The notes beneath the pieces were generated by a model, which was not told the origin of the DNA, made no database searches, and saw only the letters and a program-made list of their open reading frames with translations. DNA of 64,000 bases from FEN-1219 sp963728995 (GTDB taxonomy: Bacteria; Pseudomonadota; Gammaproteobacteria; Steroidobacterales; Rariloculaceae): assembly GCA_963728995.1 (NCBI GenBank), contig CAVSMD010000006.1:434001-498000 (forward strand), in the 5' to 3' direction. Numbering within the stretch: position 1 is the first letter of the stretch; each line of letters opens with the position of its first letter. Positions 55,673 to 64,000 of the stretch are shown here, piece after piece. The translations under genes and the position numbers were made by a program.

Positions 55673-56149
55673 ATGGTCGAATCCGGCACGAGCGAAAACG
55701 CGGATCGCGCGCTGATGGCGCAGGCCCTCCACTGCGCGGCCGCGGCGTACCGACTGGGAGAGGTGCCGGTCGGTGCGGTGTTGGTGGGGCCCGGCGGAAC
55801 TGTCCTCGCGCGGGCTGCGAATGCGCCGATTGCGAGTCATGACCCGACGGCCCACGCGGAAATCGTGGCCCTGCGCGCCGCGGGCCAGGCGCTCGGCAAT
55901 TATCGACTGCCGGGCTGCACCTTGTACGTCACGCTCGAGCCCTGCGCGATGTGCGTCGGCGCGATCGTTCACGCGAGAATTGCGCGGCTGGTATTCGCGG
56001 CTCCGGATCCGAAGACGGGCGCTTGCGGCTCGGTGTTCGATCTTGCGGCCAGCCCGCACATGAACCACCGCACTGAGGTCACCGGCGGCGTGCTCGCGGC
56101 GGAATCCGCTGCGTTGCTGCGGAGATTCTTTGCGGAACGTCGCGGCTAG
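55673..56149 (+). CDS. tadA: tRNA adenosine(34) deaminase
   Basis: The 158-residue protein is a zinc-dependent deaminase making inosine at the wobble position of tRNA-Arg. Zinc site: H61-A-E63 and P-C91-A-M-C94. The general context (ARAANAPIASHDPTAHAEIVALRAAGQALGNYRL and LVFAAPDPKTGACGS) is standard for TadA. The start at 55673 follows the GDT1 gene stop by 16 bases. An upstream start at 55616 would overlap that gene. Confidence 0.93.
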   Translation: MVESGTSENADRALMAQALHCAAAAYRLGEVPVGAVLVGPGGTVLARAANAPIASHDPTAHAEIVALRAAGQALGNYRLPGCTLYVTLEPCAMCVGAIVHARIARLVFAAPDPKTGACGSVFDLAASPHMNHRTEVTGGVLAAESAALLRRFFAERRG

Positions 56150-56162
56150 GCGTGCAGGCGCG

Positions 56163-57530
56163 TCAGCCCGTGGGTGGCGATTGGGGCGGGAACTCCTGCG
56201 TGGTCAACGTTTCGCGACTGTCGAGCCACATCAGGATCTCGTAGTACCGGCGGATGTTGTCGACGTAGTCGACCGCCGTTTGTCCCGGAGCGAACCCGCG
56301 TTGCAGGCGCTCGTACCAATCCTTGTCGCTCAGCAGCGGTAGTCGCTGACGAACCTGCTCCCAGCGATCCGGATCGCCGCCCTGGCGCTGCGTCAGAACG
56401 CGCGCGTCCTCGACGTGGCCATAGCCCAAATTGTAGGCGGCCACCGTGAGCCAGGAACGGTCGGGCTCGGCGATGCGTTCGGGAACCTTCCGCCGCGTGC
56501 GCAGCAGATAGTGCGCCCCCCCCAGGATGCTGGAGCGCGCGTCTCGCCGGTCGTCGATCTCCATCGTGTCGGCCGTGTGCTCGGTGAGCATCATCATGCC
56601 GCGAACGCCGGTCGGAGAAATGGCGTTCGGGTCCCAGTGCGACTCCTGATAGGCAATGGCGGCGAGCAGTCGCCAGTCAATGCCGGTTGCGTGCTCCGCT
56701 TCGACGAAGAAGTCGCGATAACGCGGCAGGCGTGTGTTCACATGGCGCACGAAGGCGCGCGAGCTCACGTAGTCGAAGTCGCTCGAGGCGAAGTAGTAAC
56801 GATCGAGAATTTGCTGTAGCTCGCCGGTCGCTTCGATTTCGGCGAAATACGCGGCGACGCTTTCGCGCAGAGAGTCGTCACCCTTCGGCAGGGCCCATGC
56901 GATGTGATCCACGGGGCCAAGCGTGAATGCGACGCGCAAATCGGGGTAAAAGTGCCGCAATAGCTCGAACAGATGTGAGTCCGCGATCGTGTAATCGATC
57001 TCGCCTTCGGCGACGCGCCGGATCAGCTCCTCCTCCGAGCCTCGCCCGTGCTCGATCCATGTCAGGAGCGGGACTCGTGAGCGTAGCTGCTCGAGCAATG
57101 CCGCGTGCGAGGAGTCCGCAACGACCTCGAGTCGCCCGCCCACCAGATCCTCGACGGCGCGCGGCCGCGTCGTCCCGCGTCGGTAGATGACTTGCGGCTG
57201 GATGGCCTGGTAGGCCGGACCGAAGGTGACTTTGTCGAGCCTCGCGTCGGCAACGGTCAGGCTCGCCGCGCCGATTTCCGCCTTGCCGGAAGCGATATCG
57301 GGAAATACTTGATCGTTGATGTAGATCCGCAGGCCCACGCCGAGTCGCTCGGCGAAACCGCGAGCGAGCTCGTACTCGATTCCTCGTGGTTCTTCCGCAC
57401 CGTAGTAGAACGCGGCCGGCGTATTGCGAGTGACGACCCGCAGCTCTCCGGAGCGAACGATGCGCTCGAGGAGAGAAGGGGGCGATGAGCAGGTGCTAAG
57501 GAGCGTGCCCAGCACTACTGCGATCAGCAT
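56163..57530 (-). CDS. mltF: Membrane-bound lytic transglycosylase F
   Basis: The 455-residue protein is an outer-membrane-bound lytic transglycosylase. It has a lipoprotein signal (MLIAVVLGTLLSTCSS, lipid site C14), an N-terminal SBP_bac_3 domain (residues about 20-255, ELRVVTRNTPAAFYYG) and a C-terminal goose-lysozyme-like transglycosylase domain with catalytic E296 (AAIAYQESHWDP) and the MltF-type blocks SPTGVRGMMMLTEHTA and AAYNLGYGHVEDAR. It cleaves peptidoglycan glycan chains. The ATG at 57530 is preferred; a TTG two codons upstream is possible. Convergent with tadA. Confidence 0.93.
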   Translation of the reverse strand: MLIAVVLGTLLSTCSSPPSLLERIVRSGELRVVTRNTPAAFYYGAEEPRGIEYELARGFAERLGVGLRIYINDQVFPDIASGKAEIGAASLTVADARLDKVTFGPAYQAIQPQVIYRRGTTRPRAVEDLVGGRLEVVADSSHAALLEQLRSRVPLLTWIEHGRGSEEELIRRVAEGEIDYTIADSHLFELLRHFYPDLRVAFTLGPVDHIAWALPKGDDSLRESVAAYFAEIEATGELQQILDRYYFASSDFDYVSSRAFVRHVNTRLPRYRDFFVEAEHATGIDWRLLAAIAYQESHWDPNAISPTGVRGMMMLTEHTADTMEIDDRRDARSSILGGAHYLLRTRRKVPERIAEPDRSWLTVAAYNLGYGHVEDARVLTQRQGGDPDRWEQVRQRLPLLSDKDWYERLQRGFAPGQTAVDYVDNIRRYYEILMWLDSRETLTTQEFPPQSPPTG

Positions 57531-57982
57531 TCGCAACAGCCCGGCTCCTTCGATCGGGATCCTGGACGGAAATTATACGGGGATTTGCCGAGCCGGCGCG
57601 GCATTTCGCGCTGCGTTCTGTTACACCGAGCAGGGCGTGCAGCTCGTAGAGGAATTTACAAAGGCCTTACGAATCAATACATAGACCTGTATGCGGCGCG
57701 GCGCGCTCGCACGTGACGGGTGCCGCCCATTCCCTGTACTGGCGGTGATCGGACAGTTCTCGGTCACACTACTTTTCGATGGGCTGCGACAGCCGCGGCG
57801 CTGAGAACGTCCAATTAGCGCAGCGATCACCACTCCGGTTCGAACGGTGCATCGTCGAGCTTCGCAGCGATCGCGAGTTGCTGCGTACCGAACCGTGCGG
57901 TGTTGAGGCGCGTCGCGACGCCCGCATAAGATCCGCCACCGATTCCAAAGGACCCGGACCCACTTTCCTTCAGGGAGTTGTC
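57531..57982. other. 452-base intergenic region
   Basis: This gap separates the divergent mltF and winged-helix genes. A frame ending at 57684 has protein-like text at its end (VQLVEEFTKALRINT) but no start or homology. TACA/TGTA at about 57678-57691 is a minor palindrome. I see no RNA gene. It probably holds the promoters of both neighbours. Confidence 0.35.
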
Positions 57983-58432
57983 GTGAGCAGGGAGATGTTT
58001 ACCGTTTCGCAATTGCGTCCTGCCGTCGGCAAGGAGCGCTTCGATTCGAATGGGGCCCGCAAAGCCGCCATCGCAATGCTCACGGCCATCTACAAGACCG
58101 GTCGGCACGGCACGCTCGCCGAGGTGCTGATCGCGCTCGAGGTCATCGATTCGAATCTCGACGGCCGGCCGCACTCGATGAAATCGCTGTCGAGCAAGCT
58201 CGGCATTCCCTACACCTCGGTCTCGCGGATCGTGTACTCGCTGACCTCCGAAGCGCAGCCCGGCGGCATCTTGAAGCTCGTTCCGGATGGCAAGGACCGC
58301 CGCAGAAAGCACATCGAGCTCGACCCGGAAGCATTCAAGCGCTCCAACTCCCACGTTCGGGCGCTCGAGAAGGCCCTGATCGACTACTACGGTAGCTCGG
58401 TCCACAAGCTGAAGCGCGAGAAGGCGAACTGA
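57983..58432 (+). CDS. Winged-helix (MarR-like) DNA-binding protein
   Basis: The 149-residue protein has a winged helix-turn-helix around residues 55-115 (LIALEVIDSNLDGRPHSMKSLSSKLGIPYTSVSRIVYSLT, with the wing near GGILKLVPDGKDRRRKHIELDPEA). It should bind DNA as a dimer. A GTG start at 57983 follows AGGGAG by six bases; the frame is open 204 bases upstream but with arginine-rich leader text. Ligand and targets are unknown. A stem-loop directly follows its stop. Confidence 0.8.
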   Translation: MSREMFTVSQLRPAVGKERFDSNGARKAAIAMLTAIYKTGRHGTLAEVLIALEVIDSNLDGRPHSMKSLSSKLGIPYTSVSRIVYSLTSEAQPGGILKLVPDGKDRRRKHIELDPEAFKRSNSHVRALEKALIDYYGSSVHKLKREKAN

Positions 58433-58437
58433 CCTCG

Positions 58438-58456
58438 CGGCCCGCGCCGCGGGCCG
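58438..58456 (+). terminator. Stem-loop after the winged-helix gene
   Basis: CGGCCCGC (58438-58445) pairs perfectly with GCGGGCCG (58449-58456) around a three-base loop, beginning six bases after the stop codon. No clear T-run follows (TCGTGTCGCGTTGT), so it may be a weak or Rho-assisted terminator. It could also stabilise the transcript end. Confidence 0.5.
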
Positions 58457-58626
58457 TCGTGTCGCGTTGTGCGTGGCCGCGGTGATTTCGGCGGACCTGC
58501 GCCGTGCCGCCGAGCTGAGCGGGAACCGCCGACTTTCGACTAAAGAACCCGCTCCGGCCGTCGATAACTGGGCACAGGAGCGCCGTCCCCGCAGGCGTGG
58601 GAGCGGCCGTCACTCGTGTGAGAACC

Positions 58627-59541
58627 ATGAAACGGCAGCACCGTCATCAGCGCGAAACGGATACCGTGATCCTGGGGACCGGGTATCAGGAGGCGCGGGC
58701 GACGACTGCGGCTCTGGTGTCCAAGCTCGACCGCTCACTCGCGGAACGAGCCCTCGAGCTTCCGTCCTTGCCCGAGGTCGCGCTGAAGATCAGAAGGGCC
58801 CTCGCCGACGAGAACGTATCGTTCAGCGAGATCGTGCGGCTGCTCGGCGCCGATCCGGCGCTGGCGGCGCGCATCCTGAAGGTGGCGAACAGCGCGATGT
58901 TCTATCGCGGCAGTCAAGCCATCACGAGCCTGCACAACGCGGTGGCTCAGCTCGGCTACAAAATGGTGCGCAATGTCGCGCTGTCGTTCGCCGCCCAGCA
59001 GGTGTTCATCGGCTACGGCAGTCGCGAGCTGCGCGATCACGTCAGTGCCGTTTGGCAGCATAGCGTGCATACGGCGGCGCTCGCCCACATGCTCGCGCGT
59101 GTTCGAGGCACGCTGAATCCGGACGAAGCGTTCCTGGCGGGTCTGCTGCACGAAGTGGGGAAACTCTACATTCTGATGCGTGCGAAGGACGATCCCGAGG
59201 TGCTGACGGACGAAGCGGCGTTCCGTTCCGTGCTCGGCGAATGGCATCCGCGTCTTGGCCGTGTCGTGATCGAAGCGTGGGAGCTGTCGGCAGAGCTGGC
59301 GGCCGCGGTCGGGGATCACGAGAGCTGCGGGCTCGAGGCACCCGATCCGCCGACGCTGACGTCGATCGTCGCAGCGGCGAACTACTTCGCGGAGCACAGC
59401 GAAACGGCCTGCGCCGACCCCGAATTTCACGAGAAGCTGCCGAACTTGGGGTCGCTCGCCGTCGACAAGCCGACCTTCGACTGGCTGATCCGCGCGGCGG
59501 ACGTCGACGTGCGACTGCTGATGCTCGCGTTCGGCGTTTGA
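58627..59541 (+). CDS. HDOD-domain signalling protein
   Basis: The 304-residue protein has an HDOD domain (residues about 45-245) with LPSLPEVALKIRRALADEN, ADPALAARILKVANSAMFYRG and the helical block QAITSLHNAVAQLGYKMVRNVAL. HxxDH-like residues are partly present (LLHEVGKLYILM). HDOD proteins relay signals with receivers or GGDEF modules and lack phosphodiesterase activity. No GGDEF or receiver domain is fused here. The start at 58627 has a weak GTGAGA upstream. Confidence 0.85.
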   Translation: MKRQHRHQRETDTVILGTGYQEARATTAALVSKLDRSLAERALELPSLPEVALKIRRALADENVSFSEIVRLLGADPALAARILKVANSAMFYRGSQAITSLHNAVAQLGYKMVRNVALSFAAQQVFIGYGSRELRDHVSAVWQHSVHTAALAHMLARVRGTLNPDEAFLAGLLHEVGKLYILMRAKDDPEVLTDEAAFRSVLGEWHPRLGRVVIEAWELSAELAAAVGDHESCGLEAPDPPTLTSIVAAANYFAEHSETACADPEFHEKLPNLGSLAVDKPTFDWLIRAADVDVRLLMLAFGV

Positions 59542-59667
59542 CGCGGTTCCGGCGGCCTCGTAGGGGGTTGCGCCGAGCCTGGTGCGGGCAGCGGTGCGGT
59601 CGAAGCGCGCAGCCGGCCAACGCGGTTTCCGTCACGGCGTGGCGGCGAATCCTTATACTAGGACGCC

Positions 59668-60889
59668 GTGTCGACCTTCAGTCTCAACGAGTTCTACCAG
59701 CGCAATCGGCGCATCGTCATCTGGGTCATCCTGTTCGGCCTGTTGTGGCTGCTGCGAGACTTCTTCGGTGTCGTATTCCTGACGTTCGTGCTCGCGATCA
59801 TCGCCGCTCCGCTGGCGGAGGTGGCCATGCGCCGCGGTCGGTTGCCCCACTGGCTCTCGCTGGCGTCGGTCTACCTGCTGTTTCTCGTGATCGTCGGCAC
59901 GTTCGTGGGGTTCGTGGTGCCGAGCGTGGGCGCCGAGGTCAATCGACTGATCGGCAACTTGCCGTCCACGGAGATCCGACTCATCGAGGCGAAGAACCGG
60001 CTCGTGGAGCGCTATCCGACATTGCGTCAGCCGCTGAACGGCTTTCTGCGCAGTGCCCTCGCGGATGAGCGCGTCGCCGACATAGAGGCGGAATTGCGCG
60101 CCGAGCGCCAGCGACTCGGTTTGACCGACGAGCAGGTTCTCGAGGCCGGCGTGAGCGCGGCAGCGCCGATCGGCCCGCTCAAGGAGTACTTCAACCGGCA
60201 GGATCAGCTCTACGTGAACGCGCTGATGGCGGGCCAGTTCCAGCGCGTACGCGACTACGCGCCGACCGTCATCAGCATGTTGTATCGCGTCACGGCCACG
60301 ACGGTGCTCGCGCTGCTGTTCAGTTTCCTGATCCTGATCGATCTCACGCGCATCAGGCGCAGCATCGAGGGGCTCAGAAATTCCCGCGTGGGTGATTTCT
60401 ACGTCGAAGCCGCCGAGCCGATCGCCCGTTTCGGCATCCTGCTCGGGCGTGCGATAGAGGCTCAGGCCGTGATCGCGCTCCTGAACACCGTGCTGACGCT
60501 GATCGGACTGCTCGTGCTCGGCGTTCCGCTGGTGGCGATGCTGTCCGTCATCGTGTTCGTCTCCAGTTTTCTGCCGGTCATCGGCGTGTTCATTTCGACG
60601 ACACCGATCATGCTCGTGGCGTTGAACGCCGGCGGGCTTGGGCTTGTCGCTCGCGGCCGTGGGACTCGTGGTCGTGATTCACGTAATCGAAGCCTACTTG
60701 CTGAATCCGCTGATCTACGGGCGGCATCTGAAGCTGAATCCGGTTCTCACCGTCATCATTCTCTACGTGGCGTATCACGCCTTCGGCTTGTGGGGGATGT
60801 TGCTCGGTGTGCCGGTGGCGCGCTATTTCATCCACGACGTCATTGGCGTGCCGCAGCGAGACCTCTCGGCCGCCCCCGCACAAGATTGA
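59668..60889 (+). pseudogene. AI-2E family permease, frameshifted
   Basis: Two frames give one AI-2E permease of about 406 residues. The first piece starts at GTG 59668 and includes LFGLLWLLRDFFGVVFLTF and, near its end, FVSSFLPVIGVFISTTPIMLVALNAGGLG. A +1 shift at about 60645 continues it as LSLAAVGLVVVIHVIEAYLLNPLIYG and LNPVLTVIILYVAYHAFGLWGMLLGVPVA, the conserved C-terminus, to a stop at 60889. One extra base (near GGGC) restores the frame. It is followed 12 bases later by the ACT-domain gene, so the three genes to 62565 look like one operon. It may be an assembly error. Confidence 0.83.
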
Positions 60890-60901
60890 TGAGGGTTTCC
60901 G

Positions 60902-61186
60902 GTGCAACAGGCTTCGAATCGCGTCATCGTCACGGTGATAGGTGAAGACAAGGTCGGCATCATCGCGAGCGTAGCGACGTTGCTCGCCGAGGCGAACGCC
61001 AACATCGTCGACATCTCGCAGACGACGCTCCGCGAGTTCTTCACGATGATCATGATGGTCGATCTCGACAAGGCGACCGTGCCGTTCGACGAGTTGAAGC
61101 GGCGCCTGAATGCCAAGGGCGAGTCGATGGGCCTGAAGATCGATGCCCAGCACGAGGACGTCTTCAAGTTCATGCATCGAGTCTAG
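60902..61186 (+). CDS. ACT-domain protein (UPF0237 type)
   Basis: The 94-residue protein is a single ACT domain (VIVTVIGEDKVGIIASVATLLAEANANIVDISQTTLREFFTM) with a C-terminal helix. The family binds small molecules, often amino acids. The start is a GTG at 60902. The PFL/DUF711 gene follows 11 bases after its stop. Such an ACT/PFL pair is conserved across many bacteria, where the ACT protein may regulate its partner; this is inference. Confidence 0.88.
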   Translation: MQQASNRVIVTVIGEDKVGIIASVATLLAEANANIVDISQTTLREFFTMIMMVDLDKATVPFDELKRRLNAKGESMGLKIDAQHEDVFKFMHRV

Positions 61187-61197
61187 CGAGCGACGTC

Positions 61198-62565
61198 GTG
61201 GCCATTCAGTTCTCGCCGCAGGAGATTCTCGAGACCATCCGCATGGTGCAGATGGAGAATCTCGACATTCGCACGATCACCATGGGCGTTAGTTTGCGCG
61301 ACTGCGCAGATCCCGACATCGACAAGGCTGCCGCGAAAGCGTACGACAAGGTTTGCAGGATGGCGCAGAAGCTCGTCGCGGTCGGCGACGAGATCGAGCG
61401 AGACTACGGCATCCCGATCATCAACAAACGCATCTCCGTGACACCGATCGCGCTCGTGGCGGAGAGCTCGACGAGTCGCAACTATCTGGCCTTCGCGCAG
61501 CAGCTCGAGCGCGCCGCGGCGAGCGTGGGCGTGAACTTCCTCGGTGGATTTTCGGCCCTGGTGCACAAGGGCATGACGCCGGGGGACGAGGCATTGATCG
61601 CGGCGATCCCCGAGGCGCTTGCCATCACCGAGCGCGTCTGCGCGTCGGTGAACGTCGGTACCACGCACGCCGGGATCAACATGGATGCCGTGCGCCGCAT
61701 GGGCGAGGTGGTGTGCGAAGCCGCCCGGCTAACGGCCGCGCGCGACGGCATCGGCTGTGCCAAGCTCGTGGTGTTCTGCAATGCCGTCGAAGACAACCCG
61801 TTCATGGCGGGGGCGTTTCATGGCATCGGTGAGCCGGACTGCGTGATCAACGTCGGCGTCAGCGGTCCCGGCGCCGTGCTGCGCGCGATCGAGCAGCAGC
61901 CGGACCTCGATCTCGGCGAGCTCGCGAACGTCATCAAGCGCACGGCCTTCAAGGTGACGCGGATGGGCGAGCTCGTGGGTCGCGCGGCGTCGGCCAAGCT
62001 CGGCGTGCCGTTCGGCATCGTCGATCTGTCGCTGGCGCCGACACCGGCCCAGGGGGATAGCGTCGCGCGGATCCTCGAGGCGATGGGTCTCGAGCGAGTC
62101 GGAACGCACGGCTCGACGGCCGCGCTCGCGATGTTGAACGACGCGGTCAAGAAGGGCGGCGTGATGGCATCGAGCCACGTCGGCGGCCTGTCGGGCGCGT
62201 TCATTCCCGTGTCCGAGGACGCGGCCATGATCGACGCGGCGATGGACGGCTCCATCACGTTCGACAAGCTCGAGGCGATGACTTGCGTGTGCTCCGTAGG
62301 CCTCGACATGATCGCCGTGCCGGGCGACACGCCGCCGGAGACGATCGCGGCGATCATCGCCGACGAAGCGGCGATCGGCATGATCAACCGCAAGACCACG
62401 GCCGTGCGGGTGATTCCGGCGCCTGGCAAGCGCGTGGGCGACTTCGTGGAGTTCGGCGGCTTGCTCGGCCGCGCGCCGGTGATGGCGTTGCATCGAAAGT
62501 CCAGTGCACGTTTCGTGCGGCGCGGCGGCCGGATTCCCGCGCCGCTGCAGGCGTTCAACAACTGA
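61198..62565 (+). CDS. PFL family protein (UPF0210/DUF711)
   Basis: The 455-residue protein belongs to the PFL-fold family of unknown function. Conserved blocks are ILETIRMVQMENLDIRTITMGVSLRDC near the N-terminus, INKRISVTPIALVAE, NVGTTHAGINMDAVRRMG, and the C-terminal DMIAVPGDTPPETIAAIIADEAAIGMINRKTTAVRVIP. It is soluble. The start is a GTG at 61198, 11 bases after the ACT gene. No active-site glycine radical is known in this family. Confidence 0.92.
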   Translation: MAIQFSPQEILETIRMVQMENLDIRTITMGVSLRDCADPDIDKAAAKAYDKVCRMAQKLVAVGDEIERDYGIPIINKRISVTPIALVAESSTSRNYLAFAQQLERAAASVGVNFLGGFSALVHKGMTPGDEALIAAIPEALAITERVCASVNVGTTHAGINMDAVRRMGEVVCEAARLTAARDGIGCAKLVVFCNAVEDNPFMAGAFHGIGEPDCVINVGVSGPGAVLRAIEQQPDLDLGELANVIKRTAFKVTRMGELVGRAASAKLGVPFGIVDLSLAPTPAQGDSVARILEAMGLERVGTHGSTAALAMLNDAVKKGGVMASSHVGGLSGAFIPVSEDAAMIDAAMDGSITFDKLEAMTCVCSVGLDMIAVPGDTPPETIAAIIADEAAIGMINRKTTAVRVIPAPGKRVGDFVEFGGLLGRAPVMALHRKSSARFVRRGGRIPAPLQAFNN

Positions 62566-62587
62566 GCCGACTCGCGAGACACGGTAT

Positions 62588-63649
62588 ATGAACGAAAGCC
62601 GCGCCGCCGACGGACCGCTGGAGCCCTCGGCCACGGGCCGCTCATGGCTCGGCCTCCGAGCGCCGATTCGGCGCGTGCTGAGTCTGCATCATCGATACCC
62701 GTGGCTCGTTCCGCTCGCGAGCTTCGGCGCCGGCTGGGTGGGCTTCGTCATGGTGCGGCGCGGCGAAGCGTTTGCACGCGGCGTCGCGTTGCTGGCGCTG
62801 CTCGGCTGGTTCTGGCTGCTGATCGAGCCTTGGATCCGCAAGCAGATCGAGCGACGCCGGCCCCGGATAGGCAACTTCGTCGTGAATTTCGTCAGCCAGT
62901 CGCTGCAACAGGAGCTGTTGTTCTTCAGTCTGCCGTTCCTGATCGGTGCCACGCAGCGGGACGCGGGGCAGATCGCATTCACGGCGCTCGTCGGAATCGC
63001 CGCTCTGATCAGCACGATCGATCCCATCTACGAACGCTATGTCGCGACGCGTGCTGCGCGCCGTCTTTCGTTCCACGCGTTTTGCAGCTGGATCGCGGCG
63101 CTGGTGGTCTTGCCGATGGTTCTATCGTTGCCGGTCGAGCGGGCTTTGCCGATTTCCGTCATAGCGGTCGCGGCCTGGCTGCTCCTGACGCTGCCATTGT
63201 CGCTGTATTCGCTGAAGCACCGGTTGGCGAGGGTGCTCTGGATAGCGGCGGTGCTGGCTGTGCCGTTCGCGTTGTGGGAGCTGCGCGCACGGATACCGGC
63301 GGCCGGGTTGGCCGTGACGTCGGCTCGCGTGACGCAGTCGATTGTAGATTTGACACCGGGAGAGCCCGTGCGTCGGCTGAATCAGGCGGCCCTTATGCGC
63401 GGCGTGATCGCGTTTGCCGCGATTCGCGCGCCGGCCGGGCTTTCGCAGGAAGTCTTCTTCGAGTGGCGGCACAACGGGCGAGAACGCGAGCGAATCGCCG
63501 CCGAGATCCATGGTGGTAAGGCCGACGGGTTTCGAACGTTCTCGCGCAAGCTCGTCTTTCCCGTCGATGCCGTCGGCGTCTGGACCATCGACGTTCTGAC
63601 GCCGCAGCAGCAACTTTTGCATCGTTTACAGTTCATCGTCGAACGCTGA
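62588..63649 (+). CDS. DUF5924/DUF2914 membrane protein
   Basis: The 353-residue protein has six to eight hydrophobic segments in its first 250 residues (e.g. YPWLVPLASFGAGWVGFVMV, QELLFFSLPFLIGATQR) and a beta-rich C-terminal DUF2914-like domain (about 255-353, AFAAIRAPAGLSQEVFFEWRHNG and VGVWTIDVLTP). The start is the ATG at 62588, 22 bases after the PFL gene. The DUF2914 part is probably outside the membrane; the role is unknown. Confidence 0.85.
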   Translation: MNESRAADGPLEPSATGRSWLGLRAPIRRVLSLHHRYPWLVPLASFGAGWVGFVMVRRGEAFARGVALLALLGWFWLLIEPWIRKQIERRRPRIGNFVVNFVSQSLQQELLFFSLPFLIGATQRDAGQIAFTALVGIAALISTIDPIYERYVATRAARRLSFHAFCSWIAALVVLPMVLSLPVERALPISVIAVAAWLLLTLPLSLYSLKHRLARVLWIAAVLAVPFALWELRARIPAAGLAVTSARVTQSIVDLTPGEPVRRLNQAALMRGVIAFAAIRAPAGLSQEVFFEWRHNGRERERIAAEIHGGKADGFRTFSRKLVFPVDAVGVWTIDVLTPQQQLLHRLQFIVER

Positions 63650-63730
63650 CGTCGTGCTTGCCGCCCTTCACGGGCCCGGCATACCATGCTTTTAGGGCCG
63701 AGGGATAGGATGTGGGCAAGGAGAATTGCC

Positions 63731-64000
63731 ATGAGCGAACGTGCAACGGCGGAACAATTGATCGATAACCTCCAGGCGGTGATACGCGACGCGGAGAGCC
63801 TGTTGCGTGCCACGGCCGCGCAGGGCGGAGAGAAGATCCAGGAGGTGCGCGCGCGCGCCGAGGAATCCGTGCGCGAGGCCAAGGAGCGTCTGGCGGGTGT
63901 CCAGAAGGAAGCCATGGAGAAGGCCGAGGCGCTGGCCACCGACGCGAACGAGTTCGTCCGCGACAACCCGTGGCAGGCCGTCGGCATCGCCGCCGGGGTT
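63731..64000 (+). CDS. DUF883 (ElaB/YqjD-like) protein, cut by window end
   Basis: The frame from the ATG at 63731 (AAGGAG ten bases upstream) has 90 codons and no stop before the window edge. It is highly charged and helical (residues 5-70), then FVRDNPWQAVGIAAGV, which is the start of the C-terminal transmembrane helix of this family. E. coli ElaB and YqjD are inner-membrane, ribosome-associated proteins of stationary phase. Only about 10-20 residues should be missing. Confidence 0.88.
   Translation, partial: MSERATAEQLIDNLQAVIRDAESLLRATAAQGGEKIQEVRARAEESVREAKERLAGVQKEAMEKAEALATDANEFVRDNPWQAVGIAAGV

Overview
This is a high-GC bacterial chromosome segment with about 57 protein-coding genes. 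I found no tRNA, rRNA, CRISPR array, integrase or insertion sequence. RlmM-type and MltF-type genes, a KUP transporter, PssA, TadA and DinB point to a gammaproteobacterium. Several lineage-typical secreted families (DUF6152, the 467-residue outer-membrane/periplasmic proteins, a large TonB-dependent receptor, flavin-dependent oxidoreductases, tannase and esterase genes) recall the Steroidobacterales/Nevskiales type of aromatic or steroid degrader. The lineage is an inference from gene content.

Layout. 1-6.7 kb: zinc metallopeptidase (cut by the window edge), hybrid histidine kinase, pssA, rlmM, cytochrome-like protein, metallo-beta-lactamase-fold hydrolase. 6.7-13.5 kb: luciferase-like oxidoreductase, SnoaL-like protein, lipoprotein, GlcG/HbpS-like protein, a decayed oxidoreductase fragment, LuxR-type regulator, flavin monooxygenase. 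13.5-17.8 kb: DUF2182/DUF1326 pair, two secreted proteins, dinB. 17.8-26.5 kb: GGDEF protein, then a compact operon read leftwards: TPR-CHAT protease, lipoprotein, S8 peptidase, ECF sigma factor, membrane anti-sigma-like protein. 26.7-36.2 kb: secreted 467-aa protein, Bax-inhibitor-like protein, Ig-repeat protein, esterase, DUF924, trehalose synthase, ExoD-like protein, AraC regulator. 36.2-44.5 kb: 4-hydroxyphenylacetate hydroxylase family gene divergent from a TonB-dependent receptor, another AraC regulator, VOC protein, and a second 467-aa protein. 44.6-52.9 kb: AI-2E permease, patatin, tannase lipoprotein, small basic or stress-like proteins, DUF748 protein, and a DHFR-like/STAND ATPase pair. 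52.9-64 kb: KUP transporter, TMEM165/GDT1 exporter, tadA, mltF, winged-helix protein, HDOD protein, AI-2E permease, ACT/PFL pair, DUF5924 protein, DUF883 protein (cut by the window edge).

The most interesting unit is the CHAT/S8/sigma operon at 19453-26475. It places two predicted exported proteases of different clans next to a sigma factor and a membrane-anchored anti-sigma-like protein, which suggests protease-gated transcription. Its S8 gene is broken by four shifts, all in the +1 direction. Three other conserved genes (HpaB-like, KUP, AI-2E) each carry one +1 break. This uniform direction suggests single-base insertions in the assembly as much as real gene decay, and it should be resolved before any biological reading. 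A 33-bp identical block also links the intact luciferase-like gene at 6757 to a deleted relic at about 10.2 kb.
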